This document shows positions 46,159 through 56,169 of a stretch of DNA of 64,000 bases, piece by piece (the stretch's first letter is position 1; each line of letters opens with the position of its first letter). Below the pieces are notes generated by a model. That model was not told where the DNA came from, searched no databases, and worked only from the letters and a program-made list of their open reading frames with translations. Both the position numbers and the translations under genes were made by a program. The DNA is from Chitinophagaceae bacterium (GTDB lineage: Bacteria > Bacteroidota > Bacteroidia > Chitinophagales > Chitinophagaceae), in NCBI GenBank assembly GCA_023229465.1, contig JALNZE010000013.1:23150-87149 (forward strand), in the 5' to 3' direction.

Positions 46159-49100
46159 TTAAAATCCAACACTAAGTCCTACAGTTACTGTTTTAGGGAT
46201 GAAAACATTCAGGTTAGAAGCACTATTGGTTCCCTGCTCAGGATCAAAGGCAAGGTTTTTATCCTTAACCCATGTAAAAAGGTTGGTACCTCTTACATAA
46301 AAGTTCAAACTGGACAAACTGAACTTTGTAAGCAGGTTTTTGGAAAGGTCGTAGCCAACCTGTATTTCACGTAACCTGACAAAGTCTCCTTTTTGTAAAA
46401 AGAAAGTTGATCCACTCTGGAAGTTCTTATTACCCCCATAAATGTATTTGGGAAGATCCGCAATATCACCAGGTTTCTGCCAGCGATCAAGCACACGTAC
46501 TACTTTATTAAAGGTGGCGCCAAAACCTGCTCCTAAGTAATACCCACTCCACGTATCGTAAACATAGTTACCATAGTTATAGTACAACTGAGCGCTAATG
46601 GTAAAGTTTTTGAAAGTAATGGTATTACTTAAAGAACCAAAGTATTTGGGCTGTGCATTTCCGGCAATAATTCTCGCGGCTACCCCCGGATATACATTGG
46701 TAGTAGAACCATGCGTATTATCGGCATACCACAAAGGATCTCCATTGGCGGGATCAACACCGGCCCACTCTCTTAAGAAGAATGAATTCAGTGAATATCC
46801 TTCCCTGATGATATAGTTAAAACCGGGCACATTGGGAATGTCAGCTCCGCCGGGCAATGACAGTACCGTATTCTTATTATTGGCGAAATTGAAATCAATA
46901 TCCCATTTAAAATCCCTTGTTTGAACAGGAACTACACTTAAGGTTAATTCGATACCCGCATTCTTCATTGCACCAATATTACGGGTAGCGGATGCAAAAC
47001 CGGAGGTACGGGACAAAGGAACAGAAAGCAGTAAGTTTGATGTGGTTCTGGTATAATATTCAGCAGTAAAACTAACCCTGTTTTTAAACATACTTACATC
47101 AATACCAACGTTGAATGGTTTATTGAGTTCCCAGGTAAGGTTAGGATCACCTACGTTGGCAGGTGCACTACCTGGCAATTGGTTATAGTTATTACCGTAG
47201 CCATATAATGGAAGTGCATCGTAGTTACCGATAGCGGTATTGCTACCGTTCACACCATAAGAAGAACGGAGTTTCAATTGGGTAATGAAACGCACATTTT
47301 CCATGAACCTTTCCCTGTCTATATTCCAGGTGGCGCCTACAGAATAGAAATTACCGAATTTATTGCTCGGACTGAATTTAGAAGATCCATCCCGACGGAA
47401 GCTACCGGATACAACATACCTGTTCTTATAGTTCACGGCTGCTGAAGCAAACTGTGAAGCGAAGGAATATTCAGAAATAGTAGCAGAAGCGGTGGTAGGA
47501 CTGGCTCCCGATGCCGGATAGGTTAATGCGGTTGTTGGCGGAAACTGTTGTGCCTGCAAAGAGCTGAAATAACCTGAAGATTTTTGCGCTTCAAGTCCCA
47601 GTTGAGCGTTGAAAGACAGGTCACCACCACGGGTAATATTTTGTTGCAGATCGAGGGTATTGGTCCAAACCCAGTTAAAATAACGGGTATAAAATGAGAA
47701 GGCCCTGCCGTTTGAAGCGGCGCCGTCACCATGTAATGGGTTATTATACTGATCTTCTTCCAACAGGTTATAATCAATACCATACTGAGACCTGAATTTC
47801 AGGTTCTCCAGGATTTTGTACTCGCCATAGATACTTCCGCGGAAGCTGGCCTGACGCAGGAATCTTTTATCCAGATCAGCTAAAGCAATGGTATTATGTA
47901 ACCCACCTATACTGAAGTTATATGAACCGTCGGCATTGTAAGCGGACCTGGTAGGTAACAGGAAAAAGGAGGATAATACCGGATTACCAAAAGCGCCACC
48001 CGCCAGGGGCGCACGTTGATTTACCACACCGGCATTCAGGTTAAACCCGAGTTTTAATTTATCGGTAGCCTGGTTAGTAATATTTACATTACCGTTGGTT
48101 CTGGTAAGTTTGGAATTGATGGTAGTACCTTCCTGAACAAAATGTCCACCTGATAAAAAGAAAGTTGTTTTTTCATTTCCACCCTGGACACTCATATTGT
48201 ATTGTTGCTGGGTACCGTTCTTGCTAACATTATCCAGCCAGTTAAAATCAATACCGCTATTACCGCCTAAAGCGGTAATGGTAGCATCAATCACAGCCTG
48301 GGTCTGTCCCAGGTTTGCCAAACCTTCGCGGGTAACACTTGTATACTGTTGCGCGTTCAGTGGTTTGTATTTAGCATTTGTATAGGCTGTATTACTTTGA
48401 CCAACCTCTGTATCAAATCTGAATTTGGTTTTACCTGCCTTACCTTTTTTGGTAGTAACTACGATTACGCCATTGGCGGCGCGGCTACCATAAATTGACT
48501 GGGAAGCGGCATCTTTTAATACAGAGATGCTTTCAATGTCGTTCGGGTTTAACGTACTTAACAGGTTGGCTGTTGTTTGCAAACGTGCCACATTACCTTC
48601 GTTAACCGGAACGCCATCAATCACCCAAAGCGGGTTACTGCTACCGCTGATAGAGCTGATACCGCGGATAACAATGCTTTGAGAAGCACCAGGCTGACCA
48701 GATGCGGCAATTGATTGCAACCCGGCCACTTTACCTTGCAGCGCCTTATCTACAGAAGAGAAGGGCAGGCTTTCTACATCAGCGGCTTTTAAAGTGGCCA
48801 CTGAACCCGTTAGATCAGATTTCTTTTTGGTTCCATAACCTACTACCACCACTTCCTGGAGGTCCTGGGCCGTAGAAACAAGTGAAACAGTGATATTGGT
48901 TTTATTGCCAATAGCCACTTCCTGACCTGTAAAATTAAGTGATGAAATCACCAGCACTTTAGCGGTGCCGGGAACATTGATTGAAAAATCTCCGTTTGCA
49001 TCGGCTGTGGTTCCGAGTGTGGAACCCTTAACAGTAACAGAAGCATTCGGAACCGGGTTACTTTTCGTGTCAGTAACTTTTCCTTTTATTGTACGCGTTT

Positions 49101-49161
49101 GTGCAGCTAGTTGAGTGATAGCTAACACCACGCACAATAACATGGTAACTAATTTTCTCAT
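46159..49161 (-). CDS. SusC/RagA family TonB-linked outer-membrane transporter
   Basis: TonB-dependent outer-membrane importer of the SusC type, 1000 residues. After the signal peptide (MRKLVTMLLCVVLAITQLAAQ) there is the carboxypeptidase-regulatory-like domain (TRTIKGKVTDTKSNPVPNASVTVKG, about 22-108). The SusC signature VVVGYGTKKKSDLTGSV and the plug domain follow, then the barrel ending in a C-terminal Phe (VGLSVGF). The barrel lies upstream of susD, as is standard. No glycoside hydrolase, peptidase, or sigma/anti-sigma pair is adjacent, so the substrate cannot be guessed. Confidence 0.95.
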   Translation of the reverse strand: MRKLVTMLLCVVLAITQLAAQTRTIKGKVTDTKSNPVPNASVTVKGSTLGTTADANGDFSINVPGTAKVLVISSLNFTGQEVAIGNKTNITVSLVSTAQDLQEVVVVGYGTKKKSDLTGSVATLKAADVESLPFSSVDKALQGKVAGLQSIAASGQPGASQSIVIRGISSISGSSNPLWVIDGVPVNEGNVARLQTTANLLSTLNPNDIESISVLKDAASQSIYGSRAANGVIVVTTKKGKAGKTKFRFDTEVGQSNTAYTNAKYKPLNAQQYTSVTREGLANLGQTQAVIDATITALGGNSGIDFNWLDNVSKNGTQQQYNMSVQGGNEKTTFFLSGGHFVQEGTTINSKLTRTNGNVNITNQATDKLKLGFNLNAGVVNQRAPLAGGAFGNPVLSSFFLLPTRSAYNADGSYNFSIGGLHNTIALADLDKRFLRQASFRGSIYGEYKILENLKFRSQYGIDYNLLEEDQYNNPLHGDGAASNGRAFSFYTRYFNWVWTNTLDLQQNITRGGDLSFNAQLGLEAQKSSGYFSSLQAQQFPPTTALTYPASGASPTTASATISEYSFASQFASAAVNYKNRYVVSGSFRRDGSSKFSPSNKFGNFYSVGATWNIDRERFMENVRFITQLKLRSSYGVNGSNTAIGNYDALPLYGYGNNYNQLPGSAPANVGDPNLTWELNKPFNVGIDVSMFKNRVSFTAEYYTRTTSNLLLSVPLSRTSGFASATRNIGAMKNAGIELTLSVVPVQTRDFKWDIDFNFANNKNTVLSLPGGADIPNVPGFNYIIREGYSLNSFFLREWAGVDPANGDPLWYADNTHGSTTNVYPGVAARIIAGNAQPKYFGSLSNTITFKNFTISAQLYYNYGNYVYDTWSGYYLGAGFGATFNKVVRVLDRWQKPGDIADLPKYIYGGNKNFQSGSTFFLQKGDFVRLREIQVGYDLSKNLLTKFSLSSLNFYVRGTNLFTWVKDKNLAFDPEQGTNSASNLNVFIPKTVTVGLSVGF

Positions 49162-49471
49162 AATTCAGTTTTTAGTGATTGTGGGGTCGCAATTTAGTTA
49201 AAGAAAACAAAACCTTGACATATTATGACAATAGATTGTTGCTTAATGCTGCAACTATTAATGAACACAAAATGATGAACGGTAAATATAAATAAATTAG
49301 ACTGATAATCAATTTTATATAAAATAAAAATATATAATATGCATTATTATTTTACCGGTTTTAACAAAATTGTTAAAACAAATTAATACCGATTACCGGT
49401 TGAACAATGTTAAGATTCTCTTTAGTGGTTTTATCGACAGTTAATGACCAGGAGGAGACCAATGAATACGC
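49162..49471. promoter_or_regulatory. AT-rich upstream region of the susC-susD operon
   Basis: 310 bp without a gene. It is very AT-rich and contains an inverted repeat with 9-bp arms (49358-49366 and 49371-49379, GTTTTAACA and its complement) and a direct repeat TACCGGTT at 49353 and 49394. No clear -33/-7 pair was found on the minus strand. It is the likely site of control of susC-susD. Confidence 0.4.
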
Positions 49472-51808
49472 CTACTTTTGTGTGCGTTTTTTGACCCTGG
49501 AAGTGCCCAGGATCAAAACAGGCAACAGTACCAAATTGGTAAGTGTTCCCACAATAAGCGTTAGGGAAGTGAGCCAACCCAGCGCTTTGGTGCCCCCAAA
49601 ATCGCTCCAGCAGAAAATGATAAAGCCGGCAATCAGCACCAACGAAGTGTATATAATACTAATGCCTGTATGCCGGATGGTTTGAACCAGTGTGATGGAT
49701 ACCTGGTTATTAAAATGGGGGAGCTCCTGTTTGTAATTGATCAAAAAACGGATAGTTACATCAATAGCAATACCCAATGCCACACTAAACACCAATACAG
49801 TAGAGGGCTTTAAAGCAATGCCCGCCCAGCCCATCACTCCGGCAGTTACCATCAGCGGAATGAGATTGGGGATAAGTGAGCAAACCAGTATCCGTAATGA
49901 TCGGAAGAGGTAGAGCATGCAAAGTGTAATTAATAAAAATGCCCAGAAAATACTTTCTTTCAATCCTTGTATAATAAAGCTGGAACCTTCCAGAAAGCTG
50001 ATACTGCTACCTGTAAATATTACCTGGTAAGACGCCGTATCAAATAGTTCATCCGCCTTTTTTTGAAAGTCCGCCAGTAGAATGGGAAGCGCAGCGCTTC
50101 CCACATCTTTCATATTTACACTTATCCTGGCTACCTGTTTGGCACTATCCATAAACCCATTCATCAGCTTTGAAAAACTTGTTTTCCGGGCTCCGGGGCT
50201 ATCAGCATTACTACGCAGGTAAGGCCCCATAAATGCCATGTCTGCTTCATAAGGAATGGTATAACTCATGGTATCACCGTCAAAATAAGCCTGTTTGGCA
50301 AATTTTAATCCTTCTACAAAAGAAAGCGGACGGGCCGTTGAGGGATTAGCAGCTATATAGGCAGAAAATTCATCTATTTTAGTAATGGGCCCGGTGTTCC
50401 GTAAAAGTCCATTTTTCTTTTTCGTATCAATTACTATTTCCAATGGCATCACACCACCAAACTGTTGTTCAAACCATTTCAGGTCTGTATACACTTTATC
50501 ATTTTTCGGAAGATCATCTACAATAAAGCCTTCCGTTTTTATACGGAAAATACCTGCAATGGCCAGGAGGGTGATTACCGCGGTAATACCGTACACCCAT
50601 TTAGCATGATGAAAGGCCCATTTTTCAACCTTTAATAAAACCTTTTCCAAAAATTTATTATCCAGATACCTGGTATGTTTTGATTTGGGTGGTGGCAAAT
50701 AGCTAAGTACCGAAGGGATAAAAACAAGGGATATAACAAACAATACCATGATGTTGATGCCCGCTACCGCGCCAAACTCCTTCAACAGGTCGCTATGTGT
50801 TAAAGCGAATACCGCAAAGCCAATGGCTGCCGCGATATTGCAGAACAGGGTTACGATACCCATTCGCCCCACCATGGTAATAAGGGCTTTTTCTTTATCC
50901 TTCAGTTCCCGGTAAGCCGTATGGTATTTGTTTAAAAAATAAATACAGTTAGGAATGCCGATGACCACTACCAATGGTGGTATTAACGCGGTTAAGAGGG
51001 TAATTTTATATCCCAATAAAACAATGGTACCCAAACTCCATACAACCCCCATACTTACTACCAGCAAGCTCATCAGCGTAGCGCTAACCGAGCGGAAAAA
51101 AATAAACAGGGTAACTACTAATAACAGCAATGACCCGATTAGAAACCAGTTCATCTCTGATTTAATCCGGTTGCCAATCGTTGTCCTGATAAAGGGAAGT
51201 CCGCTGGTATACACCCGCGTACCCGCTTTCTTTTCAAACACAGCTACCTTCCCGAGTATTTCATTAATCAGTTTGGTACGGCTTTTACTGTTAATCGTGT
51301 CTTTGTTCACACTTACGCCCATCAGGTAACTACCGGTTTGCGGGTTATATAACAGATTCCGGTAGAAAGGAAGATTTTCAAAAACAACCCTGGCGCTATC
51401 CAGTGATTGCTGAGCTGAAAAAGGATAATTGAAAATCCGTACAGGTACCAAACGATGATGGATAGGATCGTTATGGAGATTAACCACTTCCGGAATACTT
51501 AGTATATCCGTAACACCCCTGATTTTTTTTAATTGCTGATGCAGTTGTCCCAGTTCATTAAAAAAAGGAACTGTAAAGAGGCTGTCAGATTCGATACCGA
51601 TTACCATCGTATTCCCATCACCCCCGAATTTTTTCAGGAAAGCCTGGTACTCGCGGTATTTAGGGTTGTCGGTTGGTAATGCCCTTGTAAAATCATAACT
51701 CAACTGAACTTTTGATGCCTCCCAACCCATAAAAGTGGTAGCGGCAACTAATAAGATCAATAAGAAAAGTCTTTGTTGTAGGATGAACTTACCCGCTTTG
51801 TACCACAT
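49472..51808 (-). CDS. MMPL/RND-superfamily transporter
   Basis: Patched-like permease of the RND superfamily. It has two repeats, each a membrane helix plus a large periplasmic loop followed by five helices. The first loop (about 40-215) starts VQLSYDFTRALPTDNPKYREYQAFLKKFGGDGNTMVIG, and the second starts at VDDLPKNDKVYTDLKWFEQQFGG. 778 residues fits a stand-alone MMPL protein rather than AcrB. No periplasmic adaptor or TolC gene is adjacent, so it probably moves lipids or hydrophobic compounds; the cargo is unknown. It lies upstream of susC on the same strand. Confidence 0.9.
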   Translation of the reverse strand: MWYKAGKFILQQRLFLLILLVAATTFMGWEASKVQLSYDFTRALPTDNPKYREYQAFLKKFGGDGNTMVIGIESDSLFTVPFFNELGQLHQQLKKIRGVTDILSIPEVVNLHNDPIHHRLVPVRIFNYPFSAQQSLDSARVVFENLPFYRNLLYNPQTGSYLMGVSVNKDTINSKSRTKLINEILGKVAVFEKKAGTRVYTSGLPFIRTTIGNRIKSEMNWFLIGSLLLLVVTLFIFFRSVSATLMSLLVVSMGVVWSLGTIVLLGYKITLLTALIPPLVVVIGIPNCIYFLNKYHTAYRELKDKEKALITMVGRMGIVTLFCNIAAAIGFAVFALTHSDLLKEFGAVAGINIMVLFVISLVFIPSVLSYLPPPKSKHTRYLDNKFLEKVLLKVEKWAFHHAKWVYGITAVITLLAIAGIFRIKTEGFIVDDLPKNDKVYTDLKWFEQQFGGVMPLEIVIDTKKKNGLLRNTGPITKIDEFSAYIAANPSTARPLSFVEGLKFAKQAYFDGDTMSYTIPYEADMAFMGPYLRSNADSPGARKTSFSKLMNGFMDSAKQVARISVNMKDVGSAALPILLADFQKKADELFDTASYQVIFTGSSISFLEGSSFIIQGLKESIFWAFLLITLCMLYLFRSLRILVCSLIPNLIPLMVTAGVMGWAGIALKPSTVLVFSVALGIAIDVTIRFLINYKQELPHFNNQVSITLVQTIRHTGISIIYTSLVLIAGFIIFCWSDFGGTKALGWLTSLTLIVGTLTNLVLLPVLILGTSRVKKRTQK

Positions 51809-51906
51809 GTGATTGTATTACTAAGTAAATGATTACAAAGAAAGCGATAAAAACGCAAAAATGAACCGTTGAGATCCGTAATGCTACGCGCCAAAAAAAA
51901 TCTGCA

Positions 51907-52563
51907 TTACATAAGAAAATAATAAGCAATTAACTGGCAGCCTATCCCTACCAACCATCCTGAGTATATCTCTTTATCTGTATGATCGCTTACCAAAAAG
52001 CGGGCTGTACAAACAATTCCCGCGAGCAGCGTAGCCACACTCATTGATACACCCAATGGTGAACGGTAATACAGGGCAAACAGGATAATTGCCGCCATCG
52101 CACCCCCCACTCCCATTGCATGAAGGCTTATTTTAAAGTAATTATTTAATATTAATCCAAAAACGGTTGCCATGAAAATACCCATATAAAAGAATTTCAG
52201 TACTGCCGGCTGGTCCGTAAAATTACGGCTCAGGAAATACATCCACCAGTAAAAAAACATGGTGATGATATAGGGTACAATCCGTTCTTTCCGTGTACGC
52301 AAAAAAATACTCTCACTGAATTTTAGCCTCCATAAAAGAAAAACAGCAAAGGCCGGAAAAAAAGCGGTTAACCAGAAAATACTGAAGAGGCGTAGTTTTA
52401 ATTGGTACTCAGTAATTCCCGCAAACTCATAGGGAAACTGATAAATAAGGAAACTAAATACATAGGTTGGTATGAAAAGCGGATGAAACAGGTATGAAAT
52501 TAATTTCGCGGGTACTGCAAGCAGTACCGGCGGTTTTGAATTGGCTGCTGATATTTGTTCCAT
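51907..52563 (-). CDS. PAP2-like membrane protein, probably non-canonical
   Basis: 218 residues with about six membrane segments. Faint PAP2-type traits are a RTRKERIVPYI segment (about 95-105), ISLHAMGVGG, and the late block ARFLVSDHTDKEIYSGWLVG, which resembles the third phosphatase motif (SRxxxxxHxxxD-x-x-x-G). The first motif KxxxxxxRP is incomplete, so activity is doubtful. It lies between rpoN and the MMPL transporter on the same strand, 33 bp after rpoN. Family call is tentative. Confidence 0.6.
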   Translation of the reverse strand: MEQISAANSKPPVLLAVPAKLISYLFHPLFIPTYVFSFLIYQFPYEFAGITEYQLKLRLFSIFWLTAFFPAFAVFLLWRLKFSESIFLRTRKERIVPYIITMFFYWWMYFLSRNFTDQPAVLKFFYMGIFMATVFGLILNNYFKISLHAMGVGGAMAAIILFALYYRSPLGVSMSVATLLAGIVCTARFLVSDHTDKEIYSGWLVGIGCQLIAYYFLM

Positions 52564-52596
52564 TAGATCCTTTCTTTTTCTGGTATGAATGTTTTG

Positions 52597-54087
52597 CTAC
52601 AATTCTTTGCGTAACCTGGCAACAGGCACATTTAACTGTTCCCTGTATTTAGCTACAGTTCTCCTTGCAATGTTATACCCCTTTTCCTGCAGCATATCTG
52701 TAAGCAACTCATCACTAAGTGGTTTCCTTTTATCTTCCGCCTCAATCATATCGCTCAATATTTTTTTTACTTCCCTGGTACTTACTTCCTCCCCGCTATC
52801 AGTGCTGAGAGATTCACTGAAAAAGAACTTCAACCGGTAAGTTCCAAATTCCGTTTGTACAAACTTACTATTGGCCACACGGCTAACAGTTGATATATCC
52901 AAACCGGTTAGTTCGGCAATATCCTTTAGGATCATTGGGCGCATGGTAGTTTCATCACCAGTAAGAAAAAACGCATGCTGGTGTTTCATGATGGCGCTCA
53001 TGGTACTTACCAGGGTATCCTGCCGTTGCTTGATCATATCAATAAACCATTTGGCAGAATCTATTTTTTGTTTGATAAAAAGCACCGCTTCTTTTTGCCT
53101 TTTGTCTTTCTTACTCCCCTTGTCATAATCCTTCAGCATATCCCGGTAACCTTCACTAATACGCAGATCCGGCGCATTTTTCGCATTCAAAGTTAGTTCG
53201 AGCTTACCATTACTGTTGAGCACAAAAAAATCAGGCACAATATAACTCTCCGCCTTATTAATCTCACCGATATTACCACCCGGTTTCGGATTTAGTTTAA
53301 TAATCTGGTTTATCACCTCCTTAATCTGTTCATCAGAAAGGTTCAGGCTACGCTGAATTTTTTCATAATGTTTCTTGGTAAACTCATCAAAGTATTTACT
53401 AAGAATTTGTATCGCCAGCGCCACACTAATGCCCTCATTCAATTTGCGTTTCAATTGAAGAAGCAAACATTCCTGCAGGTTGCGGGCACAGATTCCTGCC
53501 GGATCAAATTGTTGTATCTGATGTATCAGTTCCGCGATCTCTTTTTCTTCCACCACCAAACTCTGCCTGAAAGCAAGATCATCTGATATAGACGACATTT
53601 CCCTGCGCAAATATCCATCATCATCGAGGCTGCCTACTATCTGTTCCGCTATTTTAAAATTTCGCTCATCCAGTTCCAGCATGCCCAACTGGTTTAATAA
53701 AAGTTCATGGAAACTTGATTCCACTTTGATGGGAATCACTTTCTGATCATCCATTTCCGGATAATTATCATCCTTCATTTTATAGTCTGCTATCTCGCCA
53801 TCATCATCCACTACATATTCACTGATATCTACATTCTCATATTCTTCCTCACTTCCATCCATATCCACCTCATCATCACCAGGCGAATCAAACTCATCCT
53901 GTATATCATCCCCATATTCATCTTCATGCCCTTCTTCATCCATTTCCAATGCCGGGTTTTCTTCCAGCTCTTCCTTAATACGTTCTTCCAGGTTGGCAGT
54001 AGGCACCTGTAATAGCTTCATCAACTGTATCTGCTGAGGCGACAGTTTTTGCAATAACTTCTGCTGTAATGATTGTCCGAGTGACAT
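52597..54087 (-). CDS. rpoN: RNA polymerase sigma-54 factor
   Basis: Sigma-N, which requires enhancer-binding ATPases. The N-terminal Gln-rich region I (SLQQKLLQKLSPQQIQLMKLLQVP) binds the activator. An acidic stretch follows (about 50-95), unusually long and rich in Asp and Glu, then the core-binding region and DNA-binding domain. The RpoN box is ARRTVAKYREQL (about 474-485) near the C-terminus. Length of 496 is normal. It is unlinked to its usual neighbours (hpf, yhbJ, pts). Confidence 0.96.
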   Translation of the reverse strand: MSLGQSLQQKLLQKLSPQQIQLMKLLQVPTANLEERIKEELEENPALEMDEEGHEDEYGDDIQDEFDSPGDDEVDMDGSEEEYENVDISEYVVDDDGEIADYKMKDDNYPEMDDQKVIPIKVESSFHELLLNQLGMLELDERNFKIAEQIVGSLDDDGYLRREMSSISDDLAFRQSLVVEEKEIAELIHQIQQFDPAGICARNLQECLLLQLKRKLNEGISVALAIQILSKYFDEFTKKHYEKIQRSLNLSDEQIKEVINQIIKLNPKPGGNIGEINKAESYIVPDFFVLNSNGKLELTLNAKNAPDLRISEGYRDMLKDYDKGSKKDKRQKEAVLFIKQKIDSAKWFIDMIKQRQDTLVSTMSAIMKHQHAFFLTGDETTMRPMILKDIAELTGLDISTVSRVANSKFVQTEFGTYRLKFFFSESLSTDSGEEVSTREVKKILSDMIEAEDKRKPLSDELLTDMLQEKGYNIARRTVAKYREQLNVPVARLRKEL

Positions 54088-54196
54088 AATATATCTGAAG
54101 ATAGAACTACGAAATGTGAACGAAAAAAACCATTACCGTTGATTCCTGAAATTCTGCCTTGTTTTAATGCTGTAAATTTACATTTGAGTATCCTTT

Positions 54197-55414
54197 CTAT
54201 GCCTGTTGCCTTTTCTCCTGCAACACTTTTTTAATAACAGCCACCATCTTCTCTCCTTTTTCCCTGATCTGCTCCTCCGTCCAAACCAAACTGATAGCGG
54301 TAGATATGCACCGGCTCATGATCGCGTCGCTGGCAGGGAAAGTGGTTACTTTCAATTTGAGCAAAGCGCTTTTTTGCACTTCACTGATAGCGTTTAATGT
54401 GGTTGCATTTTTAAGATGATCCCACTTACTCAGGTAATGCCAGTTATTAACGTACCAATAAAAATTACCCGCTAAAATTCCCTGCAGCTTCATCTCAGCA
54501 ACAACCGCTTTCGTAATTTCTTCTGTTGGTAAAAACCAGCTTAAAAAACTGCAACTGTCATCACCGCCTTCCGGAACCACACGGAAACTAATGTCGGGTA
54601 TCCGCTGCAGATAGGCCCTTAAGGTTTTGTTGTTGTTTTTTTGCAGCGAAAGAAAAGTACCCAGTTTTCTGATCTGCGCCAGCCCTACAGCGGCATGCAA
54701 TTCGCTGATACGGAAATTATTCCCGATAAAAGGATGCAGATCAGCGCCGCGGTCTATCCCTGCATGGTCGTGTCCATGATCGGTATACCCATCAGATTTA
54801 ATATACACTTCTTTATCATTGGTCATCACCACACCACCTTCCGCGCAGGTAATCATTTTTACAAAATCAAACGAAAAGGTACCCGCGTTGCCAATGGTTC
54901 CCAATGACCTGCCTTTATAGGAACCGCCGATACTCTGGCAGGCATCTTCCAGCAAAACAAGTTTATGCTCAGTACAAATCTTTGTAAGTGCATCCAGGTC
55001 GGCCATGCTGCCACACATATGTACAGGCATGATGCATTTTGTTTTGGAAGTGATGGCCGCGCGAACAGCTTCAGGTTTTAGCGTAAGCGTTTCATCTACA
55101 TCAACCAATACCGGAACGGCGCCTACGCTTAACACCGCTTCAAAACTGGCAACAAATGTAAATACCGGCATGATTACTTCATCGCCCGCGCCAATATGCA
55201 AAGCAGCCAAAGCGGTAATTAATGCCGCGGTGCCACTTGATGTAAGCTGTGCATATCCACAACCAAATATCTCTGTAATAGCCGTTTCCAGTTCTTTGGC
55301 TTTCCATATCCCTTTACGCGGTCCATCAAAACCATATCTCATCAGGATACCCGTTTCCAGTACATCATTCACTTCTTTTCTTTCTTCAGCGCCAAATAAT
55401 TCAAAACCGGGCAT
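54197..55414 (-). CDS. DegT-family aminotransferase, resembling KdnA (8-amino-8-deoxy-Kdo)
   Basis: PLP-dependent sugar aminotransferase of the DegT/DnrJ/EryC1/StrS family. The PLP Lys lies in the block SFDFVKMITCAEGG; the more typical motif reads SFxxxKxLxxGxGG. Other blocks are TSSGTAALITAL, DEVIMPVFTFVAS, LLEDACQSIGG, and the unusual DHGHDHAGIDRGADLHP and FYWYVNNWHYLSKW. From memory, these last two match KdnA of Shewanella, which aminates 8-keto-Kdo in lipid A-core synthesis. The dehydrogenase partner (KdnB) is not adjacent. Specificity is inferred; an alternative is another NDP-sugar or ketose aminotransferase. Confidence 0.8.
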   Translation of the reverse strand: MPGFELFGAEERKEVNDVLETGILMRYGFDGPRKGIWKAKELETAITEIFGCGYAQLTSSGTAALITALAALHIGAGDEVIMPVFTFVASFEAVLSVGAVPVLVDVDETLTLKPEAVRAAITSKTKCIMPVHMCGSMADLDALTKICTEHKLVLLEDACQSIGGSYKGRSLGTIGNAGTFSFDFVKMITCAEGGVVMTNDKEVYIKSDGYTDHGHDHAGIDRGADLHPFIGNNFRISELHAAVGLAQIRKLGTFLSLQKNNNKTLRAYLQRIPDISFRVVPEGGDDSCSFLSWFLPTEEITKAVVAEMKLQGILAGNFYWYVNNWHYLSKWDHLKNATTLNAISEVQKSALLKLKVTTFPASDAIMSRCISTAISLVWTEEQIREKGEKMVAVIKKVLQEKRQQA

Positions 55415-55420
55415 AAAATT

Positions 55421-55510
55421 GAGTTAGGAGTTAGGAGTTAAAAGTGTTTTTTTAAAGAGTGAAGATATAAAAGAATCATCTTCCCCAACTCCTAACTCCC
55501 AACTCCTAAC
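55421..55510. repeat. TTAGGAGTT repeats in inverted orientation
   Basis: GAGTTAGGAGTTAGGAGTTA at 55421-55440 faces AACTCCTAACTCCCAACTCC (55487-55506, extending to 55510). The two blocks are complementary over about 17 bases with one mismatch, and the loop is about 46 bases. It fills the gap between the divergent aminotransferase and DsbA-family genes. The same word ends the acylase gene at 2168-2181. Confidence 0.6.
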
Positions 55511-55518
55511 TTCGCAAA

Positions 55519-56169
55519 ATGCAACCAATACTCTTTTACTGCTACGATGCCTGGTGCGGATGGTGTTATGGATTTAGCCCGGTAATCAGGAAAATAGCGG
55601 AGCAATACCCTTCCTTACAGATAGATGTATTATCAGGGGGAATGATTTTGCCTGAAAAACCTGTGCCCATCGCCGCCACAGCAGCGTATATTCAGAAAGC
55701 CTATCCTACTATTGAAGAATATTCAGGCATCCGGTTTGGGGCCGATTTTCTCTGGCATATCAATCACCCGGAGCTGAGTGATTGGTTCCCCCATTCTGAA
55801 AAACCCGCTATCGCCTTATGTATTTTTAAAGAGTTTTACCCTGAAAAACAGGTGGCATTTGCCACTGACCTTCAATATGCCCTGCATGATGAGGGACGCG
55901 ACCTGACAGATGATGAAGCTTACCGGCATATATTGGAAAAGTACAGCATACAACCCGAAATATTTTATCATAAACTTAACAGCGAAGTCTACAAAGAACA
56001 GGCTTACTATGAATTTCAATTGTGTAAACAGCTACAGGTAACCGGTTACCCTTGTGTGCTTTTACAAACTTCAGAAACCCGGTTTAATTTATTGGCCCGT
56101 GGCTATACAGATTATGATACCCTGGCCGGAAGGCTTGATGCTGCCTTAAATGAACCGGGAGAAAATTGA
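55519..56169 (+). CDS. DsbA family thiol oxidoreductase (FrnE-like)
   Basis: Thioredoxin-fold protein with the active-site motif CGWC (C13 and C16) in FYCYDAWCGWCYGFSPVI, a helical insertion typical of the DsbA family, and the cis-Pro loop TGYPCVLL. There is no signal peptide, so it is likely cytoplasmic, as in the FrnE/YwbO-like branch. It may act as a disulfide reductase, oxidase or isomerase. Length of 216 fits. Divergent from the KdnA-like gene across a repeat-filled gap. Specific substrate unknown. Confidence 0.85.
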   Translation: MQPILFYCYDAWCGWCYGFSPVIRKIAEQYPSLQIDVLSGGMILPEKPVPIAATAAYIQKAYPTIEEYSGIRFGADFLWHINHPELSDWFPHSEKPAIALCIFKEFYPEKQVAFATDLQYALHDEGRDLTDDEAYRHILEKYSIQPEIFYHKLNSEVYKEQAYYEFQLCKQLQVTGYPCVLLQTSETRFNLLARGYTDYDTLAGRLDAALNEPGEN

